From contig NZ_CP155792.1 in assembly GCF_039729015.1 (NCBI RefSeq), positions 3,616,001 to 3,680,000 on the forward strand: DNA of 64,000 bases. The letters are read 5' to 3'. Source of the stretch: Blastococcus sp. HT6-30 (GTDB taxonomy: Bacteria > Actinomycetota > Actinomycetes > Mycobacteriales > Geodermatophilaceae). Shown here piece by piece: positions 1-8,557 of the stretch. The translations under genes were made by a program, and so were the position numbers. Numbering within the stretch: the stretch's first letter is position 1; the number at the start of each line of letters is the position of its first letter. The notes under the pieces are model-generated. The model ran no database searches. It was not told where the DNA came from and saw nothing but the letters and a program-made list of their open reading frames with translations.

Positions 1-103
1 GGAGCGCGAGTACGCCCTCGCCTGAGCCGGGACACCGGGGCCCCGGACCGCATCGCGGTCAGGTGCCGTCCCGACGCCCGCCGAGCCCGTGCGTCACACC
101 CGT

Positions 104-148
104 CAGCAGCACGACCCCCGTCGCGTCGCGGCGGGGGTCGTGCTGCTG
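104..148 (-). terminator. Strong terminator hairpin at the end of the chemotaxis locus
   Basis: A perfect 16-bp inverted repeat pairs 104-119 with 133-148 around a 13-nt loop; positions 120 and 132 add one more pair. It lies 20 nt past the stop of the last minus-strand chemotaxis gene. It has no long T-run on the minus-strand side, as is common in G+C-rich actinobacteria. It could also stop transcription arriving from the left on the + strand. Confidence 0.8.
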
Positions 149-161
149 TTTCACGTGGAGC
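148..161. promoter_or_regulatory. Degenerate parS-like site
   Basis: The sequence GTTTCACGTGGAGC differs at two positions from GTTCCACGTGGAAC, which occurs perfectly three times elsewhere in the window, and at two positions from the Streptomyces/Mycobacterium parS core GTTTCACGTGAAAC. It abuts the chemotaxis terminator. A weak ParB site is possible, but one degenerate copy alone would not be convincing. Confidence 0.4.
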
Positions 162-167
162 ACACCC

Positions 168-659
168 TCAGGGGACGACGAAGGAGACCGCTCCCTTGCC
201 GTAGGTGGGGATCTCGATGGCGAGATCCACCCGGTTGACGGCGGCCAGCATCCCGACGAGGTCGCCGGGGATCTCGTCACCCGGGGCGTACAGCCCGTGC
301 AGCTTCGAGTGCGGGGCGCCCGGGGTGTTGAACAGCGCGGAGAGCACGTTCACCACCTCGTGCAGCGCGTCGACCTGCATGGTCGTCAGCTCGCCGTCCT
401 CCTCGACGGCGTCCTGGCACCCGCCGGGCGGCAGCAGGGCCAGCGCCCCGCCGGTGTAGGCCGATGCGCCCAGGTCCATCAGGCACAGGGCGTTGACGCT
501 CATCTGCGGGTCGACGTAGACGGCGACCGAGACCGGCCGCTTGGGCGTCGGGGTCACCGGGGCGCCCGGCGCGACGCTCACCGGCCTGCCGACCAGGCCG
601 GTCAGCATGTCGCGGACGTCCTTGGCGGCCGGGAGGTGCACGGCGGTGGGCGCGGTCAT
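168..659 (-). CDS. Uncharacterised chemotaxis-locus protein, possibly CheC/CheX-like
   Basis: The 163-aa product starts with ATG at 659; its ATGA overlaps the stop of the CheY-like gene before it, so the two are probably translationally coupled. The sequence is soluble-looking, with no signal peptide or membrane span. A helix around residues 92-105 (HEVVNVLSALFN) recalls the helix carrying the ExxN motif in CheC/CheX phosphatases, but the canonical acidic residue is not clear. Being last in the che operon suggests a role in CheY dephosphorylation or signal output, but I do not recognise the family with confidence. Confidence 0.75.
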   Translation of the reverse strand: MTAPTAVHLPAAKDVRDMLTGLVGRPVSVAPGAPVTPTPKRPVSVAVYVDPQMSVNALCLMDLGASAYTGGALALLPPGGCQDAVEEDGELTTMQVDALHEVVNVLSALFNTPGAPHSKLHGLYAPGDEIPGDLVGMLAAVNRVDLAIEIPTYGKGAVSFVVP

Positions 660-1018
660 GCGATCACCCCGTCCAGGTTCTCCCGGAAGGTGTGCTCGGT
701 GAACGGCTTGGCGATGAGGAAGAGTGCGCCGGCGTTCGCCGCCTTCTCCCGCATCTCCGCCGAGCCCTCGGAGGTCACGAACCCGAAGGGCACGGCCGAG
801 CCCGAGGCCCGCAGCGCCTGCAGGCACTCCAAGCCGGTCATGTTGGGCATGTTCCAGTCGGAGAGGACCAGGTCGGGCTGCTCCGAGCCCACCTTGGCCA
901 GCGCGTCCGCGCCGTCCTCGGCCTCGACGACGTCGTGGTCGTCGTACCCCGCCTGGCGGAGGGTGCGGATGACGATCTGCCGCATGACGCGGCTGTCGTC
1001 GGCAATCAGGATCTTCAC
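656..1018 (-). CDS. cheY: CheY-like single-domain response regulator
   Basis: A 120-aa receiver domain with no output domain. Visible are the acidic pair in IADDSR (residues 5-10), the phospho-acceptor Asp54 in LSDWNMP, the Thr in FVTSEG and the Lys in AKPF. It would carry phosphate from CheA to the flagellar switch or act as a phosphate sink. The GTG start at 1018 directly follows the TGA of the CheX-like gene with no gap. It is one of two stand-alone receivers in the operon; which one binds the flagellar motor cannot be told from sequence. The symbol is given by type, not by proven orthology. Confidence 0.9.
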   Translation of the reverse strand: MKILIADDSRVMRQIVIRTLRQAGYDDHDVVEAEDGADALAKVGSEQPDLVLSDWNMPNMTGLECLQALRASGSAVPFGFVTSEGSAEMREKAANAGALFLIAKPFTEHTFRENLDGVIA

Positions 1019-1554
1019 TCAGGACACCTCGTTCTCGCGAGTGGGGGAAGGAGCCGGCAGTGGCGGGAGGGCGCCCTGCGCGGAGATGGAGAGCGGCTCG
1101 CCGCGCCACACCAGGTCGATGCGGCAGACGTCCGCCGGGTTGCGCACGACCGGGGCGTTGCCGACCTGAGGCAGGCTCAGGACGGACGGATCGGGCAGCG
1201 CGGCCTTGACGCCGCCGCCGACGACGTTGGCGATCTCGCCGAAGGCGTCGGCGACGTCCTCGGCGTCGAGGTGCTCCGGGCCGGACTCCCGGAGCAGCGC
1301 CCGGGCAAGCGCCTCAGCCGTGGCCCGGCCGGTGGTCAGCACGACGCTGCCGGTCCACGGGCCGACGACGTCGACCCAGCTGCACAGGATGTCGCCGGAC
1401 CGGTCGGTCGGGAGGGGAACGAGTACCTCGTCCTCCCCGACCAGCGAGATCCAGGCCTCGCCGGCGATCGCGAGGATGGTCTCCTCGTCGATCAGGTCGG
1501 TGATGACCGGGCGGGAGTCGGTCGTGCGCCGACGCTCCCCCACGTTGATCGTGG

Positions 1555-1558
<4 letters not shown>
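1019..1558 (-). CDS. CheX/CheC-like chemotaxis phosphatase
   Basis: The 179-aa product probably dephosphorylates CheY-P. Residues about 105-125 hold AFGEIANVVGGGVK, matching the helix motif ExxN of CheX/CheC/FliY phosphatases, whose Glu and Asn insert into the CheY active site. A single such motif fits the CheX type better than two-site CheC. The GTG at 1558 overlaps the previous stop (GTGA) and is preceded by AGGAGG; another GTG at 1561 is a weaker alternative. It sits between two CheY-like genes, which supports the assignment. There is no membrane segment. Confidence 0.75.
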
Positions 1559-1985
<427 letters not shown>

Positions 1986-1986
<1 letters not shown>

Positions 1987-2810
1987 TACTGCCCCTTCCG
2001 TGGGCGGTAGGCGGAGCTGCGGCCGATGACGACCCGCTCCCATGAGTCGTCGACCCCGAGGGTGGTCTCGGCGGCGCCGAGGAAGAGCCACCCATCAGGT
2101 CGCATCAGGTCCCGCACACGGCGGAGGATCGACTGCTTGGTGGGCAGGTCGAAGTAGATGAGCACGTTGCGCAGGTAGACCACGTCGAACGGGCCCATCC
2201 GTGGCAGCGGTGCGGCCAGGTTGCACTCGGTGGCGTGGACCATCCGGCGGAGGTTGGCCGACACCTCCCACTCGGTGCCGGTCCGGGTGAAGTGCCGGAC
2301 GAGCATCGGCGCGGGCAGCCCGCGGTTGACCTCGAGCTGGCTGAACCGGCCGGCGCGGGTCCGCTGCACCATCTCGCGGGACAGGTCGGTCGCGGTGACG
2401 GACACCCGCGAGGCAGCGCTGGGCAGCGCGTCGTCCAGGAGCATCGCGATCGTGTACGGCTCCTGCCCGCTCGAGCAGGCGGCCGACCAGATCTGCAGCC
2501 GCTCGTTGGCCCCCCGCGCCGACAGCAGGGAGGGCAGGACGGTCGAGGTCAGTGCGGTGAACGGGTCACCGTCCCGGAACCACGACGTCTCGTTGGTGGT
2601 GAGCGCCTCGACGATCCGGCGGGTGTTGTCGGCGTCCGGGCGCACCCGGACGGTCTCCACCAGCTTGGTGACGTCCGCCATGCCCATCTGCCTGGCGATG
2701 GGCAGCAGGCGGGCCTCCACCAGGTACTCCTTCCCCGGCTGGAGAACGATGGCGCTCTCCTTCCGGACGAGCTCACGGACCCAGTCGAAACTGGTCGCGG
2801 TCAGGCTCAT
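1986..2810 (-). CDS. cheR: Chemotaxis protein methyltransferase CheR
   Basis: The 274-aa SAM-dependent enzyme methylates receptor glutamates during adaptation. The N-terminal helical domain (residues 1-75) is followed by the Rossmann domain. Visible are TNETSWFRD near residue 70, the AdoMet loop SAACSSGQEPYT, TATDLS, and YLRNVLIYFD near residue 210, all typical of CheR. The length is normal for the family. The ATG at 2810 overlaps the cheB stop (ATGA). The two full receptors here lack a C-terminal NWETF-type CheR tether, so CheR probably docks directly on the methylation helices. Confidence 0.95.
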
Positions 2811-3946
2811 CGAGGACCTCCCACGGCCATAGCGGTTCCGGTGTCGAGCAGTGCGGCACCGGCCAGGTGCCGCTGGATCGCCTCGGCGATCCGGTCCAGG
2901 GGCAGGACCTCGCCGGCGTAGCCGGCCTGGGCGACGGCCCCCGGCATGCCCCAGACCACCGACGTCGCCTGGTCCTGGACGACGACCGTGCCGCCGGCGT
3001 TGCGGATCTCCCCGCAGCCGTTGCGCCCGTCGGCACCCATGCCGGTGAGCACGACACCGAGCACGGCGCCGTCGTACGCGGCGACGGCCGAGCGGAAGAG
3101 CGGGTCGACCGCGGGGCGGCAGTAGTTCTCCGGCGGCCCCTGGTTCAGCGAGGTGCTGAACCCGGCGCGGCCGTTCGCGCGGACGACGAGGTGGTGGTCG
3201 CCGGGAGCCAGGTGGACCGTGCCGGGGGCCAGCGGGGTGCCGTCGACCGCCTCGACCACCCGCAGCGGGGACAGCCGGTCCAGGCGCTGGGCGAACTGAC
3301 GGGTGAAGACCGGCGGCATGTGCTGGGCGAGGAGGACCGGGACCGGCAGGTCGGCCGGCAGCGCGGGCAGCACGCGGGCCAGCGCCTCCGGTCCGCCGGT
3401 GGACGAGCCGATGACCAGAACGGCCGGCTTCTTGCCCGGTCCGGTCCGCGGCGCGGCCGTCCGGGGCGGCGGGGCCACGGGGGCGGCCGGACGCGCCACC
3501 GTGGTCACGGGACGGCCGGTCAGCGCCTTGATCCTGGGGATGAGCTGCTCGCGGACGCTCTCCATCGACTGGGCGACGCTGCCCACGTTGGCCGGCTTCG
3601 TGACGTAGTCGTTGGCCCCGGCGGACAGGGCGTCGAGGGTGGCGGTGGCGCCCCGCTCGGTGAGCGTGCTGAACATGATGATCGGCACGCGGCTGTGTCC
3701 TCGTGCCGACCCACCGCGCGCGGCGCCGCCGCGGATGGCCTGCACCGCCTCGATGCCGTTCATCTCCGGCATCTCGACGTCCATGGTGATCAGGTCGGGC
3801 TTGAGCTGCTCGAGCTTGCCGAGAGCGACCTTGCCGTTGACGGCGGTGCCCACGACCTCGATCCCCGGATCCGCGGAGAGCACGTCGGTGACGATCTTGC
3901 GGACGACGACCGAGTCGTCGACCACCATCACCCTGATCGGGTTCAC
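2807..3946 (-). CDS. cheB: Chemotaxis response regulator protein-glutamate methylesterase CheB
   Basis: The 379-aa protein has an N-terminal receiver (residues 1-125; Asp56 in ITMDVEMP) and a C-terminal methylesterase domain (from about residue 185). The esterase triad is visible as Ser in GSSTGG, His in AQHMPP and Asp in GMGADG. Phosphorylated CheB removes receptor methyl groups and so opposes CheR. The GTG at 3946 is chosen because AGGAGG lies 4 nt upstream and the receiver starts immediately; an upstream ATG at 4039 would add an unrelated stretch. It is the first gene of the cheBR-cheY-cheX-cheY run and has its own promoter signal at 3994-4020. Confidence 0.95.
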   Translation of the reverse strand: MNPIRVMVVDDSVVVRKIVTDVLSADPGIEVVGTAVNGKVALGKLEQLKPDLITMDVEMPEMNGIEAVQAIRGGAARGGSARGHSRVPIIMFSTLTERGATATLDALSAGANDYVTKPANVGSVAQSMESVREQLIPRIKALTGRPVTTVARPAAPVAPPPRTAAPRTGPGKKPAVLVIGSSTGGPEALARVLPALPADLPVPVLLAQHMPPVFTRQFAQRLDRLSPLRVVEAVDGTPLAPGTVHLAPGDHHLVVRANGRAGFSTSLNQGPPENYCRPAVDPLFRSAVAAYDGAVLGVVLTGMGADGRNGCGEIRNAGGTVVVQDQATSVVWGMPGAVAQAGYAGEVLPLDRIAEAIQRHLAGAALLDTGTAMAVGGPR

Positions 3947-3993
3947 ACGTCCTCCTGGCCCCTGCCCGCGCCGACCGGCGGGCTCGTCGTCTG

Positions 3994-4020
3994 TATCGGC
4001 ATTCCCGCGCCCGGCTTGAG
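3994..4020 (-). promoter_or_regulatory. Candidate flagellar-sigma (FliA/sigma-28 type) promoter of cheB
   Basis: On the minus strand CTCAA (4016-4020) is followed after exactly 15 nt by GCCGATA (3994-4000). Known FliA/WhiG-class promoters have a TAAA- or, in Actinoplanes, CTCA(A/C)-type -35 and a GCCGA-type -10 at 15-17 nt spacing. Transcription would start near 3985, leaving a leader of about 40 nt before the cheB GTG. This would tie the downstream chemotaxis genes to the flagellar regulon. Confidence 0.6.
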
Positions 4021-4310
4021 CCCTTGAGCGGTACGGCATCCGGCGCCTCCCGAAATGGCCGCGAGGTGATCGATATCGGATGTCGGGCAGCGAACCGGTG
4101 CGCCGTGGAAATGCCGGCCGGTCCCCGCGTGCGCATTCCTGGGAATGGTGGAACGGGGCCGACCGGCCTGATCACCGCGTCCGGTGCACCACGGTCCCCA
4201 CGGTCCGCGGACCGAGGCGGGCTGGTGCTACCGGGGAGATTCTCGGCGCGGAGGAGCCGGGATACAGGCGACACGCGGAAAGTACGGGCCCATCTTTTCT
4301 CCGTCCAGAA

Positions 4311-4356
4311 TTGTCGACAACCGCGTGTCGGTGATCCACTCGACCATTGTCGACAA
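4311..4356. promoter_or_regulatory. Tandem TTGTCGACAA palindromes in the gap upstream of cheB
   Basis: The perfect 10-bp palindrome TTGTCGACAA occurs at 4311-4320 and 4347-4356, with centres 36 bp apart. A/T-containing palindromes of this length should be rare at this base composition. They lie in the 472-bp non-coding stretch 3947-4418 between the unknown gene and cheB. Related GTCGAC-centred sites precede the chemoreceptor genes. A dimeric regulator binding site is the likeliest reading; no regulator gene is adjacent. Confidence 0.45.
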
Positions 4357-4418
4357 GTGCCGCGGAAATGGCGGCCCACCTGGAGGAATGTCCCTCGGCG
4401 CCGTGCGGCGCCGGTCGG

Positions 4419-5324
4419 TCAGCTCAGCGTGGCGGTGCGGCGGCCGGGAGCCCGCAGGACGGCGATGGCGTCTCTGCCGAGCAGGTCGTCGAGGACGATC
4501 GCCTGCGCGCACCCGGAGACCGCGTTCCACACCCCGGCCGCGCCGTCGTGCAGGTCGAAGCCGCCGTCGAGGAACGCCTGGACGGCGAGCAGCTGGGCCG
4601 CGGCCAGGGCGCGGATCCGTCCCGACACGTGCGCGCCCCACGACGCCTCGTGCATCGCCGCCGCCCACGGGCGGCGCTCGGCCCGGCCCTCGTCGACGGC
4701 GAGCCGCCAGCGGGTCCGGCCGACGTCGTCCAGGTCGCCCACGGCAGCGAGGAAGGCGGTCAGCTCCTCGGTGGCGGGGCCGAGGCCCCAGGAACCGGGT
4801 CCGGCCAGCGGGCCGCCGTCCAGCGCCCGGTCGAACGCGGCGGTCAGGTCACGGCGCACCAGGGGCGGCAGCACGCCGGCCGCCCAGAAGCCCACGGCGG
4901 CGTCGGCCAGCACGTCGGTGGCCTCGTCCCACTCGTCGGCGTCCCGGCGCGCCCGCAACGGGTGCTCGGCGCCCAGGACGTCCTCGCGGAGCAGCCGCTC
5001 CAGCGTGGGGGCGTCGCCGATGGTGCTCTGCTCGAGCTGGGCGACCAGCAGCGCCACCCGGTCACCCTCGTCGCGGCCGGCGTCGGCCGCCGCGCGCATG
5101 TGGGGCACGCCCGCGGCCATCTCGCGCGCCCGGCGCGAGCGGACCGCCCGCACCCCGCGGCGCTCGCGGTCCAGCCCGCGGGCGGGGTGCACCGCGGCCA
5201 GCCGGGAGAACCCGCCCTCGTCGGCACCCAGCCCCGCCAGGAGCACCTCGGCGACCGAGCGGCCGGCGGGCAGCCGGACGAGGTCGAAGCCCAGGGTGGC
5301 GGCACTGACCAGCGAGTAGGGCAC
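4419..5324 (-). CDS. Uncharacterised protein within the chemotaxis locus
   Basis: The 301-aa product matches no family I recognise. It is rich in Ala, Leu, Arg, Asp and Glu, apparently helical, and has no signal peptide, membrane segment or obvious catalytic motif. The GTG at 5324 is chosen because GGAGG lies about 7 nt upstream; further upstream codons are unlikely to be translated. It lies between cheW (340 nt away) and cheB (472 nt away) on the same strand, so it may be a separate transcription unit inserted in the locus. Codon use looks like that of its neighbours. A new chemotaxis accessory protein is possible but unproven. Confidence 0.75.
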   Translation of the reverse strand: MPYSLVSAATLGFDLVRLPAGRSVAEVLLAGLGADEGGFSRLAAVHPARGLDRERRGVRAVRSRRAREMAAGVPHMRAAADAGRDEGDRVALLVAQLEQSTIGDAPTLERLLREDVLGAEHPLRARRDADEWDEATDVLADAAVGFWAAGVLPPLVRRDLTAAFDRALDGGPLAGPGSWGLGPATEELTAFLAAVGDLDDVGRTRWRLAVDEGRAERRPWAAAMHEASWGAHVSGRIRALAAAQLLAVQAFLDGGFDLHDGAAGVWNAVSGCAQAIVLDDLLGRDAIAVLRAPGRRTATLS

Positions 5325-5565
5325 GGCGGCGCCTCCACAGCTCCGGGAACAGGAGGACCCATGCTGACTGCCCGGCCGCTCGGGCGCCATGCGCCCATCA
5401 CCCGATCGCTGGAGTCACCATCCGCCTACTGGGCGTGTCGCGCGGTGCACCGTCAGCGAGACATGACGGTGAGTCATGCTCCACTCCCCGCGCGTGGCCA
5501 GCCGCGGAAACGCCGGAGCGGCGGGGAGGTCGTCCGCTCCGCCGCTCCACTGCCTGTGTCGTCCC

Positions 5566-5658
5566 GAGTGGGCCCCGGAGGGGTCTGTGGGGGGGCGACG
5601 GTGCGGCTCCGCCCCGCTGGGGGAGGGCACCTGGCCGCGGTGTCGTCCCGAGGACGAC
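5566..5658. repeat. Dispersed intergenic repeat, copy A
   Basis: This stretch shares GTGGGCCC(C)GGAGGG at its left end and CACCTGGCCGCGGTG (5628-5642), plus a related dyad, with 54893-54965 in the same orientation. The spacer between the two blocks differs in length (about 60 against 38 nt). It lies in the 340-nt gap between the unknown gene (start 5324) and the end of cheW. It looks like a genome-wide REP-type or regulatory repeat; only two copies are visible here. Confidence 0.55.
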
Positions 5659-5659
5659 A
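5641..5659 (-). terminator. Hairpin just downstream of cheW
   Basis: TGTCGTCC (5641-5648) pairs perfectly with GGACGACA (5652-5659) around a 3-nt loop. The hairpin starts 6 nt past the cheW stop on the minus strand and forms the right end of the dispersed repeat. A modest terminator or RNA-stabilising element is plausible. Confidence 0.5.
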
Positions 5660-5664
5660 AACTG

Positions 5665-6132
5665 CTAGGCGCTGACGGCCCTCTGGACGTCCAAGGCCAG
5701 CAGCAGTGTGCCGTCGAGCTTGTAGGCCCCCCGGATGAGCTCCCGGGCCTGGCCCTCGAGCGTGTCCGGCGGCGCCTCGAAGTCGCTGGCGTCGACGTCG
5801 ACCACGTCGGCGATGGAGTCGACCAGCATGCTGACCGCCTCGCCGTGCAGCCGGACGACGATGACGACGGGGTCGGTGCCCTCGGGGCGCGGCGGCCGGC
5901 CGAGCCGCTCGCGCAGCTCGATGGCGGTGACCACCTGGCCACGGAGGTTGATCAGGCCGGCGACGGCCGTCGGGGCGAGCGGCACGCGGGTGAGCTGCTG
6001 GCTGCGCAGCACCTCCTGCACGTGCTGGACCTCGATGCCGTACAGGTCACCGTCCAGCCGGAAGGTGGCCAGCTGGCCGCCGGTCGCAGGCGCGGCGTTC
6101 TTGGTGGACAGGACACCGGTCGGAGCGGTCAC
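5665..6132 (-). CDS. cheW: Chemotaxis coupling protein CheW
   Basis: The 155-aa CheW-domain protein links receptors to CheA in the signalling array. Residues about 20-150 form the double beta-barrel fold; LYGIEVQHVQEVL, PLAPTAVAGLINLRG and VVTAIELRERLG match the usual CheW signature, including the Arg of INLRG that contacts CheA and receptors. The GTG at 6132 lies one base past the cheA stop, so cheA and cheW are almost certainly co-translated. The product is cytoplasmic, with no membrane segment. Length is normal for the family. Confidence 0.95.
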   Translation of the reverse strand: MTAPTGVLSTKNAAPATGGQLATFRLDGDLYGIEVQHVQEVLRSQQLTRVPLAPTAVAGLINLRGQVVTAIELRERLGRPPRPEGTDPVVIVVRLHGEAVSMLVDSIADVVDVDASDFEAPPDTLEGQARELIRGAYKLDGTLLLALDVQRAVSA

Positions 6133-6133
6133 G

Positions 6134-8395
6134 TCAGACCTCCAGCAGGGAGTCGGAGGCGCCGGACGGCGCCGAGGAGGAGTGCGAGTAGAACGCGGGG
6201 TCGGCGGCGAGGATGGCGGCCCGGACGTCGAGCAGCTCGGTCACCTTGTCGCCGAGGACGGCCGAGCCGAGGAGGCCGATGTCGTCGATGTCGCTGCGCA
6301 CCGCGGCCTCGCCGTCGACGATGTCGAGGATCTCCTCGACGACGATCGCGACGCTGCGACCGTGGTCGGCGTAGACGATGACCTCCAGCACCTCGCGGTC
6401 GGACTCGCCGTAGGCGCCCAGGTGCCGGTCGAGCCGCACCATGGGGAGGATCGCGCCGCGGTACTGCACGACCTCCCGGTTGCCGACCCGCTCGACCGCG
6501 TCGGTGCGCACCTGCTCGAGCCGGGTGACGGTGTCGAGCGGGATGGCGACCCGGCGGCCGCCGCCGATGGCGGCCAGGAGCAGGCGCTGCCGGTCGGTCT
6601 CCGCCGCCACGGCCTGCAGCGCGCCGGCGCGGGCCTCCTGGCGGTCGGTGGTCTCGGTGCGCAGGGCCCGCCGGGCGAGCGCCTGCACGTCGAGGATCAG
6701 GGCGACGGTCCCGTCGCCGAGGACGGTCGCCCCCGAGTAGAGCCCGATGGCCTTGAGCTGCCCGCCCACGGCCTTGACGACGATCTCCTCGGTGTTGATG
6801 ACCCGGTCGACGACGAGGCCGAACCGCCGGCCCTCGGACCGCAGGACCGCGATGACCACGTGGCCGTCGTGCCGCTCGGAGGTCAGGCCCAGGACGTCGG
6901 TGAGGCGGACGAGCGGGAGGAGCTCCCCACGGAGCCGGTAGACCGGCGCCCCGCCGACCTCCTCGACGGCGTTGGCGGCCTTCTCGGCGTCCAGCGACAC
7001 GAGCTCCTGCAGGCTGATCTGCGGGATGGCGTAGCGGTCGGAGGCACACTCGACGGTCAGCGCCGGGACGATCGCCAGCGTCAGCGGGATGCGCAGCCGG
7101 CACACGGTGCCCACACCGGCGTCGGACTCGACCTCGATGGTGCCGCCGATGGACTCGATGTTGGTCTTGACGACATCCATGCCGACGCCGCGGCCGGAGA
7201 CGTTGGTGACCGCGGCAGCGGTGGAGAAGCCGGGCAGGAAGATCAGCTGCAGGACGTCGGCCGGGCTCATCCGGGACAGCGCCTCCTGGCTGATCAGCCC
7301 CCGCTGCACCGCCTTGGCGCCGAGCTTGACCGGGTCGATCCCGGCGCCGTCGTCGGCCACCTCGACCACGACCTGGCCGCTCTCGTGCCGGGCCCGCAGG
7401 GTGAGGACGCCCTCGGCGGGCTTGCCGGCCTTCGTGCGGGTGTCGGGGGCCTCGATGCCGTGGTCGACGGAGTTGCGGACCAGGTGGGTCAACGGATCCT
7501 TGACCGCCTCGAGCAGGGTCTTGTCGAGCTCGGTGTCCCGGCCCTCCATGTCCAGACGGATCGACTTCTTCAGCTGGAGGCCGAGGTCGCGGACGACGCG
7601 CGGCAACTTCGACCAGATGTGGTCGATCGGCTGCATGCGCGTCTTCATGACGCCCTCCTGCAGCTCGCTGGCGATCAGGTTGAGCCGCTGCGAGGCGCGG
7701 ATCAGGTCGGTGTCGGTCTGCCGCGCGACGTTCTGCACGATCTGGTTGCGGGTGAGCACCAGCTCGCCGACGAGCAGCATGAGCTCGTCGAGCAGGTCGA
7801 CGTCGACCCGGATGGTGCTGTCGGCGACGGCACGGCGGGCCTGGCCGCCGGCGGCGTCGGCGGCGGACGCCTCGGCCTCCGGCTGGTCGGCGACGGCGGG
7901 CTCGGGCACCGCGATCCCCGCCACGGCCGGAGCCGGCATCAGTGGCTCCTCGGGCAGGTCATCGTGCAGCTCCTCGACGACTGCAGCGGCAGCGGGGGCG
8001 GCGGCCGGGGCCTCCTCCATGGCCGCGCTGATGGCGGCGACGACGGCCGAGACGTCCACGGACCCCTCGCCGCCGCTGGCCTCGATCGAGCTGAGCAGCG
8101 ACCGGACGGTGTCCACCATCTGCAGCAGGACGCTGGTCCGGGTGGGGGTCAGAGCGAGCTCGCCGTCCCGCAGCCGGGAAAGCATGTTCTCGCCGACGTG
8201 GGTGACCTCCTCGAGCCGGTTGAAGGCCAGGAAGCCGCTGGTGCCCTTGATGGTGTGGATGGTCCGGAAGATGCTCGACAGCCGCTCGCGGGAGTTGGGC
8301 TCCTGCTCGAGGGCGACGAGGTCCGTGTCGAGCTGGTCCAGGTTCTCGTGGCTCTCGACGAGGAACTCCTCGACGATGTCGTCCAGACCGTCCAC
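6134..8395 (-). CDS. cheA: Chemotaxis histidine kinase CheA with an extra C-terminal CheW-like domain
   Basis: The 753-aa kinase autophosphorylates and passes phosphate to the CheY-like proteins and CheB. Domains in order: HPt with phospho-His47 in RTIHTIKGTSGF; a low-complexity Ala/Glu linker with no clear P2 domain; dimerisation domain (from about 210); ATPase with HLVRNSVDHGIE (N box) and VADDGAGID (G1); a CheW-like P5 domain; then a second CheW-like module to the end. The GTG at 8395 has AGAAGG about 5 nt upstream and puts the HPt domain at the N-terminus; an ATG at 8446 would add an implausible extension. The terminal CheW-like duplication is less common than the P1-P5 layout. Confidence 0.95.
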   Translation of the reverse strand: MDGLDDIVEEFLVESHENLDQLDTDLVALEQEPNSRERLSSIFRTIHTIKGTSGFLAFNRLEEVTHVGENMLSRLRDGELALTPTRTSVLLQMVDTVRSLLSSIEASGGEGSVDVSAVVAAISAAMEEAPAAAPAAAAVVEELHDDLPEEPLMPAPAVAGIAVPEPAVADQPEAEASAADAAGGQARRAVADSTIRVDVDLLDELMLLVGELVLTRNQIVQNVARQTDTDLIRASQRLNLIASELQEGVMKTRMQPIDHIWSKLPRVVRDLGLQLKKSIRLDMEGRDTELDKTLLEAVKDPLTHLVRNSVDHGIEAPDTRTKAGKPAEGVLTLRARHESGQVVVEVADDGAGIDPVKLGAKAVQRGLISQEALSRMSPADVLQLIFLPGFSTAAAVTNVSGRGVGMDVVKTNIESIGGTIEVESDAGVGTVCRLRIPLTLAIVPALTVECASDRYAIPQISLQELVSLDAEKAANAVEEVGGAPVYRLRGELLPLVRLTDVLGLTSERHDGHVVIAVLRSEGRRFGLVVDRVINTEEIVVKAVGGQLKAIGLYSGATVLGDGTVALILDVQALARRALRTETTDRQEARAGALQAVAAETDRQRLLLAAIGGGRRVAIPLDTVTRLEQVRTDAVERVGNREVVQYRGAILPMVRLDRHLGAYGESDREVLEVIVYADHGRSVAIVVEEILDIVDGEAAVRSDIDDIGLLGSAVLGDKVTELLDVRAAILAADPAFYSHSSSAPSGASDSLLEV

Positions 8396-8452
8396 TGTTG
8401 CCTTCTCTCTGGTTGCGACGAGGCGCAGTCGTCCCCACTGGGTCATCGGCGG

Positions 8453-8487
8453 GCCGCCGGCGGACTCGAGGTGGACCCGCCGGCGGC
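8453..8487 (-). terminator. Terminator hairpin between a chemoreceptor gene and cheA
   Basis: A perfect 11-bp G+C stem pairs 8453-8463 with 8477-8487 around a 13-nt loop, in the 162-nt gap between the receptor stop and the cheA start. It probably attenuates readthrough from the receptor gene. A lone GCCGATA (8503-8509, minus strand) lies just upstream without a recognisable -35. Confidence 0.6.
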
Positions 8488-8557
8488 GATCGCCAGTCGT
8501 GCTATCGGCAGCCTGCCGGCCACGGCGGACCGCCGGCCGGAGGACGCCAGGGCGCGA

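Noticed and set aside
2-25. Open stretch ending in TGA at the left edge, possibly the last codons of a + strand gene
   Set aside because: Seven codons are too few to support a gene call.
8503-8509. GCCGATA upstream of cheA as a second flagellar-sigma promoter
   Set aside because: No CTCA- or TAAA-type -35 at the right distance, and a terminator-like hairpin lies between it and cheA.
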